In this document: piece by piece, positions 48,628-59,300 of the stretch
Layout: every line of letters starts with the position of its first letter
How positions within the stretch are numbered: position 1 is the first letter of the stretch
NCBI GenBank assembly: GCA_000785145.2
Contig: JSZA02000003.1
Coordinates: 32,153 to 96,152 of the forward strand
Direction of reading: 5' to 3'
Origin: Candidatus Thiomargarita nelsonii
GTDB lineage: Bacteria; Pseudomonadota; Gammaproteobacteria; Beggiatoales; Beggiatoaceae
Length of the DNA stretch: 64,000 nt
Position numbers and translations under genes: made by a program
The notes under the pieces: generated by a model
What the model saw: only the letters and a program-made list of their open reading frames with translations
What the model was told of the DNA's origin: nothing
Databases searched by the model: none

Positions 48628-49878
48628 ATGAATGAATTAACCCTATTTTTTTTATTTTTTTTAGTCTTAGGAACGGGGCTACAAATCTGGTTATCCGTGC
48701 GCCAAAAGGCATCTATAACTAAACATCAACATGTTGTCCCGAGTGCTTTTGCTGAATCCATTTCGCTAGATGAGCATCAAAAATCTGCGGCTTACACTTT
48801 AACAAAAACTAGCTTTGGGCAAAAAATGCTGATTTTTGAGGCCGTTTTATTACTATTATGGACTCTCGGTGGTTTACTTAATATCCTTGATCAAGCTTGG
48901 CGCACCCTAGAATGGTCAGAATTATGGACGGGTGTTGCCGTGCTGCTCAGTTTTGGGTTATTATCTGCATTGATAGATTTACCCAGTAGTATTTATAGCA
49001 CTTTTCGCATTGAGGCACAATTTGGTTTTAATCGCACCACGCCGGGCTTGTTTATCACCGATATGTTCAAATCGTTGCTACTCAGCTTAATTATCGGCAT
49101 CCCCTTTATTGCCCTTGTGTTATGGTTGATGGCATTTGCTGGAGAATTGTGGTGGCTTTATGTCTGGGCTGTCTGGATGGGTTTTAGTTTATTAATGATG
49201 TGGGCTTTTCCCGTTTTTATTGCTCCCTTGTTTAATAAATTTAAGCCCATAGATGAGGGTGACTTAAAACAAGCCATTGAAGATTTATTGCACCGCAATG
49301 GTTTTGCCAGTAAAGGCATTTTTGTTATGGATGGCTCAAAACGCAGCGGACATGGTAATGCTTATTTTACAGGTCTTGGCAGTAATAAGCGAATTGTGTT
49401 TTTTGACACTTTATTGGACAAGCTCAATACTGATGAAGTTATTGCGGTATTGGCGCATGAAATCGGTCACTTTAAACACAAACATATCCAAAAACGTATC
49501 GTTTTGTTGGCGACGATGACTTTAGGTGGGCTCGCCTTGTTAGGTTGGCTGATGCAACAAGATTGGTTTTACAATGGTTTAGGGGTTAACTCTCCATCTA
49601 CTTATATCGCGTTGCTGTTATTTGTATTAGTTTTGCCAGTATTCACCTTTTTTGTGCAGCCGATTACGGCGTGGTTTTCTCGCAAACATGAGTTTGAAGC
49701 TGATGATTTTGCGGCTGTGCAAGCGAGCCCTTTGACGCTGATACAAGCCTTGGTCAAACTTTATAAGGAAAATGCGAGTTCTTTGACTCAAGATCCTTTA
49801 TATTCAGCGTTTTATGAGTCGCATCCGCCGGCGCCCGTGCGTGTTGCACATTTATCGAGTAAACTCAGTACATCATAG
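48628..49878 (+). CDS. M48-family (Ste24-like) membrane metalloprotease
   Basis: 416 aa from ATG 48628; the TTG start at 48598 lies in the hairpin repeat. It has several membrane segments, a zinc-binding [13 protein letters not shown], and the downstream Glu in EFEADDFAA, as in CAAX-processing protease-type M48 enzymes. Probably acts in membrane protein quality control. A small cytochrome c gene follows 15 nt after its stop. Confidence 0.93.
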   Translation: MNELTLFFLFFLVLGTGLQIWLSVRQKASITKHQHVVPSAFAESISLDEHQKSAAYTLTKTSFGQKMLIFEAVLLLLWTLGGLLNILDQAWRTLEWSELWTGVAVLLSFGLLSALIDLPSSIYSTFRIEAQFGFNRTTPGLFITDMFKSLLLSLIIGIPFIALVLWLMAFAGELWWLYVWAVWMGFSLLMMWAFPVFIAPLFNKFKPIDEGDLKQAIEDLLHRNGFASKGIFVMDGSKRSGHGNAYFTGLGSNKRIVFFDTLLDKLNTDEVIAVLAHEIGHFKHKHIQKRIVLLATMTLGGLALLGWLMQQDWFYNGLGVNSPSTYIALLLFVLVLPVFTFFVQPITAWFSRKHEFEADDFAAVQASPLTLIQALVKLYKENASSLTQDPLYSAFYESHPPAPVRVAHLSSKLSTS

Positions 49879-49893
49879 ATTGGAGATAATTTT

Positions 49894-50262
49894 ATGAAGA
49901 TGACAACATGGTTTTTCTGTAGTTTGTTATTAGTGTCTGTCAGCCTGGCTCAGGCTGAGGCACCTAAAACTCAAGAGATGACAGCGGCAAATTCCGATAT
50001 TGATGAAATCGGAGATGGTGTCAAAGAAGAAATGACGGCAGTCGAAAGGGGCAAACAATTGCATAATGACAACTGTTTGAGGTGCCATGGTAGTGATGTT
50101 TATACCAGGCGGCATCGCAGAATCAGAACTTATGCTGGCTTAATAAATCATGTGCAACGCTGTGCGACTAATCTGAATAAGCAGTGGTGGGAGGATGAAG
50201 TGGCTGATGTTGCAGATTATATGGATGCGGAATTTTACTTTTTTGGGGGGCCTAAAAAATAA
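49894..50262 (+). CDS. Small exported c-type cytochrome
   Basis: 122 aa with a signal peptide (WFFCSLLLVSVSLAQA) and a single haem c site CLRCH at 61-65. The distal methionine may be M in YMDAEF near the end. Expected in the periplasm as an electron carrier. It is probably cotranscribed with the M48 protease, a pairing common in gammaproteobacteria. Confidence 0.88.
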   Translation: MKMTTWFFCSLLLVSVSLAQAEAPKTQEMTAANSDIDEIGDGVKEEMTAVERGKQLHNDNCLRCHGSDVYTRRHRRIRTYAGLINHVQRCATNLNKQWWEDEVADVADYMDAEFYFFGGPKK

Positions 50263-50276
50263 GTAAAATGTTTGTT

Positions 50277-50399
50277 GTTTCGGGAAATCCATTCCCGAAA
50301 CAATCTGGACAACTATCCTTTTTGTTGTTTAGCTTCGCTTACTTCGTTGCGGGAATTTCGCTACGCGGATTTCCCGAAACAATCTGGACAACTATCCTT
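50277..50399. repeat. Two GTTTCGGGA hairpins each followed by a 19-bp direct repeat
   Basis: Hairpins 50277-50301 and 50346-50380. Each is followed by AATCTGGACAACTATCCTT (50302-50320, 50381-50399), indicating a duplicated unit. Confidence 0.8.
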
Positions 50400-50700
50400 G
50401 ATTGGCATTTGGCGTACCTTGCACAAAATCTCTCATAAGAGCAGGAGTCGCGCTATCAAAGCCAACAACATCAAGCATACCAGCCTCTTTAGGTGAGGCG
50501 ATTGAAAAAATCAATTGAGCGTTAATACCTTCTTTTAAAGCCCATAACATAGGCAAAGCACAATCCGTGCCTCCCATCGGGATTTTATTCAATGTATTGA
50601 GGACATCATCAAGCCGCTTTTGGCGCGAAATCAGTGATAACATGCTGCTTTTCAGTCTTAGCCGTCACCATAGACATGGCACCAGCGGCCATTTTTTGAC
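50392..50700 (-). pseudogene. C-terminal remnant of a TROVE/Ro60-like RNA-binding protein
   Basis: Two pieces in different frames: KMAAGAMSMVTAKTEKQH (about 50610-50690) and then RLDDVLNTLNKIPMGGTDCA to the end at 50392. IPMGGTDCALPMLWALKE is the strongly conserved MIDAS-region of Ro proteins. The TROVE ring part is missing and a frameshift lies between the pieces. Ro proteins normally handle Y RNAs and RNA quality control. Confidence 0.75.
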
Positions 50701-50779
50701 GAGAGATTAGTTATGATAAACTACACTCATTTATTGGAAATCATTACACTCAGGCATTGAGTTTAAAGTACAAGGATAA

Positions 50780-50941
50780 ATGAACACAGACTATAAAAAT
50801 GCAGCACGTCGCCATTATGCTGAAATACGGTTTAACGGACAAGATTGGCTACGACAACCGATTGCCAGTCAAACCAGTATTCAACTCAACGTGTCACCGT
50901 TTTTGGCATTACAAGAAAAACCTGACACCTTGTCCATGTAG
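50780..50941 (+). CDS. Short ORF, possible HEPN/toxin-like fragment
   Basis: 53 aa, start behind AAGGATAA. NTDYKNAARRHYAEIRF is reminiscent of the N-terminus of small HEPN or related accessory proteins, but the frame stops early. Low certainty. Confidence 0.35.
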   Translation: MNTDYKNAARRHYAEIRFNGQDWLRQPIASQTSIQLNVSPFLALQEKPDTLSM

Positions 50942-51024
50942 TGATAACTTTTTCCATTTGTCGGTAAGTAGTTGTGGTATATAGTCAAGCTCATTTATGT
51001 TAAATAGTAGTTTCAGGTAGCTGT

Positions 51025-51354
51025 TCAGAGTTTTTCATTTTTTATATATAGGTTTTTATCTCCGTTTATCGTTATAGAGATATTTTGATTGTCCAAAATA
51101 AGATTTTTTAAATCCTCTCGCCTATCTTGTCTTCGCAAAACAGTATTAACTAGATTTCTATGTGTTTGAATCTCTAGTAATCTACTATAGATACTAGAAT
51201 GTTCATCAACCAGACACAATAGACAGGCTTCTAAAAAGCTTGTTTTGCCTACATTGTTTCTTCCACCTATTAGATTGACTCTTTTGAATCTGTCGGCTTT
51301 GAAATTGTTGAAGCATTTGTAATTTTCTATTTTTATTTCTTGTATGAAGTTCAT
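51025..51354 (-). pseudogene. N-terminal fragment of an OLD/RecF-like ATPase
   Basis: 109 aa: MNFIQEIKIENYKCF and Walker A GGRNNVGKTSFLEA, then stop before the signature and Walker B. Same kind of truncation as at 42066-42374. Confidence 0.75.
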
Positions 51355-51464
51355 TTTTATAGATGGAATCAGAAATTGATTTTTTTTACTCTCAAGTTAT
51401 TTCAAGATTGTAGTTTATGTTACATATATAGGAAGTGAGGCTTTAGCCTCACAGATGTGCGGGA

Positions 51465-51671
51465 CTAAAGTCCCGCTTCCAAAACTTCAAGATAAACATT
51501 AGGAGTTTTTGAAGTAATTTCACCATTTGGAAGTTCATAATAAAGGGTTCCATTTTTACTATAAACATTAGGAATACCTTTTCTAAGGCTTTTTTCTTGA
51601 GCTTTTTTGACAGCATAATTGCCAGATTTTAAAATTAAATCTCTTAATTGATAAAATTCTTTATCGTCCAT
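51465..51671 (-). CDS. Small protein, possible antitoxin for the zeta-like toxin
   Basis: 68 aa from ATG 51671 (MDDKEFYQLRDLIL), overlapping the zeta gene stop by 11 nt. Contains KKAQEKSLRKGIPNVYSKNG and YYELPNGEIT, a pattern seen in small partners of zeta-type kinases. Assignment from context. Confidence 0.55.
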   Translation of the reverse strand: MDDKEFYQLRDLILKSGNYAVKKAQEKSLRKGIPNVYSKNGTLYYELPNGEITSKTPNVYLEVLEAGL

Positions 51672-52222
51672 TGATACTCTCCTTGAAACGTTCAAATAAA
51701 ATTTCATTAAGAATTGTTTTCTTATCTTCTTTGAAATTGGCTATCTCTTCAAAATCATCATCAGAATTATAAAACAAAAACCAACTGTCTGCTAAATCTT
51801 TGTAAAATTCCCAAAACAGTTTTTTACTACGATGATATCTTCTAATAATGTCTTCTCTTGGAACATCATGTCCACCATTTAATACTCGGTTTCTAACTCT
51901 TGCGATATTTATTTGATAATGCTCAAGATATAGGTAAATAATGATGATGTTATAACCTTTATCTTTTGCAGTATTAATCACCTTATATAGGTATTTGCCG
52001 GAAAGTGTTGATTCAAGCATGAATGAGATGGAAAGAATTTTGAATTTCTATAAAAAATTTCTTTCCAGCCGGAATTTTTGCTTTTGTTATATCAAAAGGA
52101 TTTAACTGTTGTGCAATTTCATCTGCGTTAATGAAACACAAATCATTATTGCGAGAAAATTCCATTGCAAAGGTTGTTTTGCCGCTGCCATTAGCACCAG
52201 CAATAATGTATAAATCAGTCAT
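51661..52222 (-). pseudogene. Zeta-toxin-family kinase with frameshift
   Basis: The N-terminal part MTDLYIIAGANGSGKTTFA carries the P-loop; the frame is broken near 52035. The C-terminal part resumes as FMLESTLSGKYLYKVI and RYHRSKKLFWEFYKDLADSW and ends at 51661; about 186 aa in all. One missing base would explain the break. Related to zeta toxins and AAA kinase-like proteins. Its N-terminal 150 bp is duplicated at about 55990-56136. Confidence 0.75.
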
Positions 52223-52289
52223 AGTTAGTGTTTAGTACAAGGAATAGATCTTGGCTAATCATGTTTTGAACATGATTTAAGGATTAAAG

Positions 52290-52526
52290 CGAGCGTAGCC
52301 TCAATGCCACCTTCGTTAAGGGCAACCATAAAGGATTGCCCCTACGAAAAATAACGGTTTGTAGGGGCGGGCAACCACAAGGGATTGCCCCTACGCCAAT
52401 GGCATTGACCCTACGCTTCAATGCCATTTAGCACAAAAACTGTGTAGGGTGGGCAAGGTGTTTTTCTTGCCCACCATTCTCCGACAAGGTGGGCAGCAAA
52501 AACTTAGCAAACACCCTACCAGGCTA
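52290..52526. repeat. Repeat cluster (ATGCCATTTAGCACAAAAAC unit and others)
   Basis: Contains GGATTGCCCCTAC repeats and the unit ATGCCATTTAGCACAAAAAC ... CACCCTACCAGGCT (about 52421-52525), also found at 53487 and 54889. No gene. Confidence 0.75.
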
Positions 52527-52536
52527 CATGGCTTAC

Positions 52537-52929
52537 CTACTGTTTTTTCAACAAACGATGAGACTCAAAAATGATAGCTTTTTCAAGATAAACACCAGAT
52601 ATTACAGAAGAGTGTACATATTTTAGTGTATTTGTAGCCTTGAATACTTGATTCATTTCCTTTACAAAAGGATCGCTGGTTTTTAAAATAGTTGATTGTA
52701 TAATCTTTCTCAGGCTTGCTTGACTGAGATGCTTATTAAGTAGTGTGATTAAATGCGTTAGTGCCGTTTTCAGATTTAGATTGTCATAGGCGGGCGCACT
52801 GACAATAAGATTCCAATCGCCAATATCTGCATCAAAAGCTTTGAGCATAAATAATGATACAGGACCTTTTTCTTGCTTGATACCTTTTATCGTTTTACGA
52901 AACTCTTTTACCAATACTTCATTATCCAT
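52537..52929 (-). CDS. Hypothetical partner of the HEPN gene
   Basis: 130 aa. DADIGDWNLIVSAPAYDNLN and LTHLITLLNKHL; family not recognised with certainty. It overlaps the upstream HEPN gene by 22 nt and is likely cotranslated. By position it would be the antitoxin-like partner, though it lacks the GSxxxGxxxxxSD motif of MNT proteins. Confidence 0.6.
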   Translation of the reverse strand: MDNEVLVKEFRKTIKGIKQEKGPVSLFMLKAFDADIGDWNLIVSAPAYDNLNLKTALTHLITLLNKHLSQASLRKIIQSTILKTSDPFVKEMNQVFKATNTLKYVHSSVISGVYLEKAIIFESHRLLKKQ

Positions 52930-53327
52930 TTTAATACTCCATTAGGTTTATCACGCACAGCATTCAGTATTTGTTCAGCCTTGTCTTTTGAAATCGTTCC
53001 CTTGGCTTGGTATCTCATTTCAGGCGACCAAGGTATTGTTATAGACCAATTGGCATGTAAATCAGGATGTGCGGAACTGACTTTATTTTTCAGCCCAGAT
53101 AACAAGAGAAGTTGATAAAAATCATGAACAGCGTAAGCAGATTTTAGTTTACCAGATGATGGATATTCTTCAAGATTTAATAATTTACAAATTCGAGCTT
53201 TTAACGCCATTTCTACGACATAGCCACACAGGTAAACAGCACCATCATACAAACCCGCATTAAAAAGCGTTTCAGCTTCTTTTAGTCGAAGTTTAGCAAG
53301 TTCTTTTAATTCATTTCGTGTTGGCAT
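52908..53327 (-). CDS. HEPN-domain protein
   Basis: 139 aa from ATG 53327 (MPTRNELKELAKLRLKEA). AETLFNAGLYDGAVYLCGYV and VEMALKARICKLL are typical of HEPN proteins. HEPN proteins are often RNase toxins; the Rx4-6H site is not obvious here, so activity is uncertain. Upstream DNA is repeat-rich. Confidence 0.75.
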   Translation of the reverse strand: MPTRNELKELAKLRLKEAETLFNAGLYDGAVYLCGYVVEMALKARICKLLNLEEYPSSGKLKSAYAVHDFYQLLLLSGLKNKVSSAHPDLHANWSITIPWSPEMRYQAKGTISKDKAEQILNAVRDKPNGVLKWIMKYW

Positions 53328-53436
53328 AACAGGTTTTGCAATGATTTTTGAGCTTGCTCTGTTTAGAAAAAAACTCTTATAAGAGTACTTTGGGGATTTT
53401 ATTTTCAAAAATGGTGGGACTGCTAAGCGGATAGTT

Positions 53437-53590
53437 CGTCGCGAAAGTAAAATATTGTGCCACCCGCTTACCCACCCGGAGCAAAAATGCCATTTAGCAC
53501 AAAAACTGTGTAGGACGAACAAGCCTTTTTCTTGCCCACCATTCTCCGACAAGGTGGGCAGCAAAAACTTAGCAAACACCCTACCTGGCT
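53437..53590. repeat. Composite repeat unit, copy 1
   Basis: GTCGCGAAAGTAAAATATTG ... ATGCCATTTAGCACAAAAAC ... CACCCTACCTGGCT. The same unit lies at 54821-54990. Confidence 0.8.
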
Positions 53591-53612
53591 GTAATCCATC
53601 TCTTTAGATGCA

Positions 53613-53726
53613 GTTCGCTCCGCCTGGATTGTAGGGTGCGTCCTACGCACCGTTTTGTCAATGTGGATAAATCATACGTAACAAGACGGTGCGTGGGACG
53701 CACCCTACAATCCAGGCGGAGCGAAC
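53613..53726. mobile_element. 114-bp MITE (GTTCGCTCCGCCTGGATT ends)
   Basis: Terminal inverted repeats GTTCGCTCCGCCTGGATT with inner GTAGGGTGCGTCCTACGCAC arms and an AT-rich centre. A near-identical copy is at 56169-56285. Confidence 0.88.
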
Positions 53727-53901
53727 TTGCTATCCTCATAATAAGCAAACCCAGTTCCAGCAGGTATCAAACTTTTGCCGGAGCAGGTTTGCCGATAAAC
53801 CGCGCCGATAAGCCTAGCTAGCGCAACCTGATCCGTAACGTTTTATGGTCAAAACGTTACAAACGGAGTTGCAAACGGCAAAGTTCGGTGATCCAATGCG
53901 C

Positions 53902-54081
53902 TCAGTGTGGGCTTACGTTAGGGCGCAATTTCAACAGAGGTTTTGGTCCTCGATTCACCACATTGAATTTTTGCTCTTTTTTTCGGAGTGCTTCACATAT
54001 TTTGTGAAGATCATTGTCATATCGCGCGGCGTATACCTCACGATATTTTCTAATTTCTTCAACTACAGGATCATTTATCAT
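53902..54081 (-). CDS. Small antitoxin-like partner of the PIN protein
   Basis: 59 aa, MINDPVVEEIRKYREVYA and DLHKICEALRKKEQK, a pattern commonly encoded beside PIN toxins. Its ATG overlaps the PIN gene stop as ATGA (54081-54078), showing translational coupling. Toxin-first order. Confidence 0.7.
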   Translation of the reverse strand: MINDPVVEEIRKYREVYAARYDNDLHKICEALRKKEQKFNVVNRGPKPLLKLRPNVSPH

Positions 54082-54554
54082 GAATAGGCTCCTAGTTCTT
54101 CAGGAGAACATAAAATAGGACAAGTAAAACCAAAATTTTGCACAACATCAATGATGGCAGATGTTTTCTGCGCGTTATTTATATGCTTAAAATTCCAAGT
54201 TAGCAGGTAATCCATACCTTGGGACGCTGCTATACCTATATGAAGAGCATCTTCTTTACTCTTTTCAGGCAACGCGCATGCTGCAATCAAAGCGTGTGCG
54301 ATTGATTCAGCCTTATCATGCGTACTCAAAACTTTGATATTTTGAACTATTTTCATACGCTGTTCGGCAGCAATTGGATCGCCATGCGAGATTTCTTCCC
54401 TTACGAGTGTAGAAATGAAAAGCTCAAATTCTGATTGTGAGTTTTCCCACCATTCCACAGTTATTGCTTGACGAGCAGATTTAACGACATCACGACTGGA
54501 ACGTGCTGTCAGGTAGCTTATGACCGAAGATTCAACGTATACAGTAGCTTTCAT
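54078..54554 (-). CDS. PIN-domain RNase toxin (VapC-like)
   Basis: 158 aa. Acidic residues expected of the PIN site appear in YVESSVISYL, EEISHGD, KSKEDALHIGIA and LLTWNFKHI. These proteins cut RNA with Mg2+. It is paired with the small downstream gene. Confidence 0.8.
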   Translation of the reverse strand: MKATVYVESSVISYLTARSSRDVVKSARQAITVEWWENSQSEFELFISTLVREEISHGDPIAAEQRMKIVQNIKVLSTHDKAESIAHALIAACALPEKSKEDALHIGIAASQGMDYLLTWNFKHINNAQKTSAIIDVVQNFGFTCPILCSPEELGAYS

Positions 54555-54820
54555 AAGATCGTATCAACCCAATTTTGGAGAAAACAAATGAAATCTCTTG
54601 TCATAACCCAATTGATGCCCCAAAAAACAGGGACTGGTTTACAGGGCATAAATTTGGTTATGATGAGGGCGATTTTATTTTGCAATATCTCTATTGCATT
54701 ATATTACAAAAATGAGCGATGGCTAAACCCCGCATTTTTACTACAATTTATGATTTTACACCCTTTTTTAAAATTGCCCAAAAAATGCAAAAGGCTTGAT
54801 TTTAGCCAACCAGGTAGCGG

Positions 54821-54990
54821 GCAAGCGGGCGGATAGATCGTCGCGAAAGTAAAATATTGTGCCACCCGCTTACCCACCCGGAGCAAAAATGCCATTTAGC
54901 ACAAAAACTGTGTAGGGTGGGCAAGGTGTTTTTCTTGCCCACCATTCTCCGACAAGGTGGGCAGCAAAAACACGCTGCCTACCTGGCTAC
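54821..54990. repeat. Composite repeat unit, copy 2
   Basis: Matches 53437-53590. A half copy of the GTAGGGTGCG MITE follows near 55041-55100. I see no gene I can support in 54555-55134. Confidence 0.8.
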
Positions 54991-55134
54991 AGGATCATTT
55001 ATCATGAATAGGCTCCTAGCAAGCTCCGCCTGGATTAATGTAGGGTGCGTCCTACGCACCGTATTATCACGTATAGTATAATTGATATACATTGACAAAA
55101 GCTGCTTAATTTATAAAATTCTTTATCGTCCATA

Positions 55135-55401
55135 TTAAAATAATTCAGAGTGTGAACCAGTTCGTACTAAAGCTAATTCTGTTTCTTTAGTTTTGTAAAT
55201 CAACAACCAATCAGGTTCAATATGACATTCTCTACAGCCACGGTAATTTCCAAGCAAGGGATGATCGTTATAAGATGGCTCAAGCTGTTTACCAGCAGCT
55301 AATTGATAAATAACTTTTTGTAATTCAGCTAAGTTTTTACCTGATTTTTTAGCACCTTTATAGTCTTTTTTAAATTGAGTAGAACGTCGAATATGTTTCA
55401 T
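55135..55401 (-). CDS. YafQ/RelE-family mRNA interferase toxin
   Basis: 88 aa. CRECHIEPDWLLIYK and LVRTGSHSELF match YafQ, including the catalytic-type His and the C-terminal RTGSHSELF motif. The start overlaps the antitoxin stop by one base. It cuts mRNA on the ribosome when unneutralised. Confidence 0.92.
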   Translation of the reverse strand: MKHIRRSTQFKKDYKGAKKSGKNLAELQKVIYQLAAGKQLEPSYNDHPLLGNYRGCRECHIEPDWLLIYKTKETELALVRTGSHSELF

Positions 55402-55652
55402 TAATCATCTAAATCCTTAAATAGTTCTTCAACATTTTCAAACACTTTTCCACCACCGGTTTCAATTTCTTTCAATGCTGCCAGAGTCTTTTTATTAGAT
55501 TGAGAATCTTTTGCTTGTTCAAATTGATCAATTTGTGACTCTTCAAGCAAAACTACATAAACTGATCTAGGTTTATCAAACATAGATATTGGTTGATCAT
55601 CCAACCATTCTAATTGATTACCTTTTAAATTTGCTTTAAATGTCTGTAACAT
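55401..55652 (-). CDS. Antitoxin of the YafQ-like pair
   Basis: 83 aa acidic protein, upstream of and overlapping the toxin. FKANLKGNQLEWLDDQPI and LKEIETGGGKVFENVEELFK. No HTH or RelB motif is certain, but position and size fit an antitoxin. Confidence 0.75.
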   Translation of the reverse strand: MLQTFKANLKGNQLEWLDDQPISMFDKPRSVYVVLLEESQIDQFEQAKDSQSNKKTLAALKEIETGGGKVFENVEELFKDLDD

Positions 55653-55715
55653 TTGTATTCCTTAAGTATTTATTTATATCGCTCAGCATTCAAATTATAA
55701 ATAATAAACTATATT

Positions 55716-56340
55716 ATTAGCAAGCGTAGGGTGGGTAGAGCGATAGCAAAACCCACCATCTCACTCTTTAGTTCGCTCCGCCTGGGTAAAATATAGATTA
55801 ACATTGTAGGGTGGGTAGAGCTTCGCTGCACCCACCGATTCTATGAAAAGGGTGGGTTGGGCGTCCCGCCACTTCGTTGCGCGGGCAACCACAAGGGATT
55901 GCCCCTACCCACCCTACAAAAAAACCTATTTATGCTAAACATAATGGCATTGAGGCTGCGCTCACTACATTTTACCCTGGCTACGCTCGCTTTTGTTATA
56001 TCAAAAGGATTTAACTGTTGTGCAATTTCATCTGCGTTAATGAAACACAAATCATTATTGCGAGAAAATTCAATTGCAAAGGTTGTTTTGCCGCTGCCAT
56101 TAGCACCAGCAATAATGTATAAATCAGTCATAGTTAGTAAAATATAGATTAACATTGTAGGGTGGGTAGTTCGCTCCGCCTGGATTAATGTAGGGTGCGT
56201 CCTACGCACCGTTTTGTCAATGTGGATAAATCATACGTAACAAGACGGTGCGTGGGACGCACCCTACAATCCAGGCGGAGCGAACTATTCTATTAAAATG
56301 GTGGGTGCAGCGAAGCTCTACCCACCCTACGCTTGCTAAT
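55716..56340. mobile_element. Composite element with 26-bp perfect ends carrying a toxin gene fragment
   Basis: Ends ATTAGCAAGCGTAGGGTGGG (55716 onward) and its perfect 26-bp complement ending at 56340. Inside: GTAGGGTGGG arms, a partial zeta-toxin gene (about 55990-56136), and a whole GTTCGCTCCGCC MITE (56169-56285). The right end supplies the stop codon of the RHS gene. Confidence 0.8.
55990..56136 (-). pseudogene. Captured N-terminal fragment of the zeta-toxin gene
   Basis: Encodes MTDLYIIAGANGSGKTTFAI up to PFDITKA, almost identical to the start of the gene at 51661-52222, including its non-coding TAGTTAGT leader. Both sides are repeat DNA. Confidence 0.85.
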
Positions 56341-59300
56341 TTCCATTGAAAGCTTTTTCTATATCAATTCCCATTCGCTCCAGAAATTCTATATCTGTTT
56401 CTTTTTTTTGAGCAGGGCACTTATTTTGGCTTGTGTTTTTAGTTGTGTTCATTTCTGGATAATTTTGCACAGGTGGCTCAATAATTTTTTTATATTCTGC
56501 ATACCTATCTGGCGTATTGAAAATATCTCCCAAACCACCCATAAACCGCGAAAGATTAGTCTTATCCTCAGCAATAACACCAAAAAAGCTAGCAAATATA
56601 CCGCTAAAAGAGCTTCCAATCCTCGTGATTCCTCCTCCTACAATATCCATACTTCTACCGAATACATCAAAATACTCCTTAATAGTTTCCCAGAATGTTA
56701 GCCCACTAGGATCAACAAAATTAACCGGATCCCCCAACACATACCCATACAAATTCAAATCCCCCCCATCAAACCCAATAGGATCCTTAGCCGTCCACCG
56801 CCCACTAAACGCATCATAATCCCGATACCCAAACCGCGTTAGTCCAGTATCTTGATCATACAAGCCACCTGCAAAGCCAAACGGTACACTAAAGTTAGTA
56901 TCACTATCACTTAACACATTGCCATAGCTATCATAATCCACTTGTTTGACAATATTACCTGCATTGTCGCTAACAAGTTTTAGTGTGCCAACTTGGTCAT
57001 AATGCAGATAATAGGTTTGTCCATTTTTTTCCATTGAGACGGGCATACGATTATCCGCATAATTAAAACGCATCAGTAGGTTGTTTTCTTTATCATAAAC
57101 TGCTAATAAAGTGGTTAAATCTAACCATAAATATTTCTCAACTATCACGCCATTGACTTTTTTAGCTACGCGCTGGTGTTTGGCATTGTGCAAGTATTCA
57201 ATCACTGTTCCATTTGGCAATACTACTTTTTTCAGTTCGCCAAAAATACCATATTCATAGCCGGTTGTACCATTTGTGTCTTGTTTGCTGCCTAAATAGC
57301 CATCGTTATCATATTGGTAGTTTACGCCTTGATAGTTGATGACTTGGTCGTCTTCATTGACAGTAGCATCACTACGGTTGCCATTGGTATCATATTGGTA
57401 GGTTTCTACTGAGTTACCATTTTTGATGACTTTAATCAGTCTGCCGTCGGCATCGTAATTGTATTCATACGGAATGCTTTGCCCAGCAATGGTTTCTGTC
57501 TTGGTGATGATTTTGCCAATTTGATTTCGAGTTGTGGCGTAACTAAATAAGGCTGTGCCGTTTATATTAGTGGCTTCTTGCGTCAATTCGCCATAAGCAT
57601 TATATTGTCGCTCAATCTCGACTGTGCCATCTTTGACTGTCATTGGTAAACCATTATCAGCATTTCTGTCAATAATAAAATTACCCCGATTAGTCAGCAA
57701 TCCATCTTGATCGTATGTCAATGCTTGATTGCCATTGGCATAACTTAGTTGTGATAGTCGTAAATCATTATCATAATCTAAGCTAATGCTTTGATTGAGA
57801 ATACCAGCATAAGAAATACCGCTTAAAAGTGAGCCATCGTAGCTATAATTTATAGTTTCAGAACCATAAATTACTTTGTTTAGGTTTTCTAAACAATCAT
57901 ATTCAAACTGGCTAGTGCCTTCTGGTGTTTCTACGCTGGTGAGTAATCCACCTGTGTAGTTATTTTGCTTGTATTTCCCAGATGGATAACTAACTTTTTG
58001 TAGTTTTCTTTCTAAGTCATATTCATAACCAGTGGCAGAACCCAACGCGCTTGTATATGCCGTTGTTTTGTTGACACGGTTAAATGTAAACTTATGAGCG
58101 TTTGCTGTTGGAGTAGAAAGTATGGTTAAATTACCATTTTGATCATACTGATATTGTAATTCTGCACCCGATGGGGTAGTCGTTTTTAATAGCCGATCCA
58201 GTTGATCATAACTAAAGTGCGTTACTTTGCCTTGTTCATCTGTCAAACTAGCAATATTACCTCGACTATCATAACTAATCTGTTGTTGCCGATCACCGGT
58301 TTTAGTCGCGATTAGTTGTCCTTTGTTATCATAGGTATAGCTTGTTGGATGCAATCCTGCTATTTCTGCTTTACTAGGCAATAGTGTATTGGTATCAAAA
58401 TAAGACTTTGTGATTCGTCCCATTGCTGAAGTAGTGCTTGTAACACCTTGAGTATAATCAGTATTAACCACCGTAGTATTAGCATTGCTAGTAGTGTTAA
58501 TGCTTAATGTTTTGGTAGTTTTATCATCATTGAAGGCATAAACTCGTTCAATAGAAGTCGTTAATGTCTTACCACTAGGTAGTGTGATAGTTTGATCTTT
58601 AATGACTTCATCGCCCGTTTTTTGGTCAAGAGTGTAGTGAGTAAGGCTTTGAATATCACAAGTTTGCACCGTTTTAGTCATGCCATCATCAGTGTAATTG
58701 ACAATCCTTTTTTGTCCACTCGCTGATGTTGTTTGTTTATTGATGCCATCCATAACAATGTCACTACTACTTCCTGCGGCGGTTTCTACAACATAATTAT
58801 TGCCATTTTTATTGTAGTTTTTCCAGCCACCTTCTTCATCAGTTACTTTGGTAACACGTCCATTGGCATTAAATTCATGGGTGAAAATATTACCCTTGGG
58901 TTCGATTTCCGATGTCATCAAATTGCCTTCATTGTAAGCAAATTGATAGTTTGAACTATCTTCGTAAGTGACTGTTGTTAGATTACCGCTGCCATCAATT
59001 GTCAAGTTAGTGATTTGTCCATTGGGGGCTTTGATGGCGGTAACAGTGCCATTGGTATTGCGTTCAATGGTTGTGGTATTGCCGAAACGATCTTTAATCG
59101 CAATGAGTCTGTCATTGCTATCGTATTCAAAGGTGGTTAGGACTTTTTCTGTTTGGGTGTCTAGGGTTTTTAGGTGTTTGCCGTCTATATCGAAAATATA
59201 GGTTTGTGAATTATCTACAAATTTAGTCACACTATCATAAGTAACACCATTAGAATCAGAGGTAAGAATATAAAGAGGAATTCGTGATATTCCTGCATGA

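Noticed and set aside
54468..54836. 122-aa plus-strand ORF
   Set aside because: Partly antisense to the PIN gene and otherwise without any recognisable feature.
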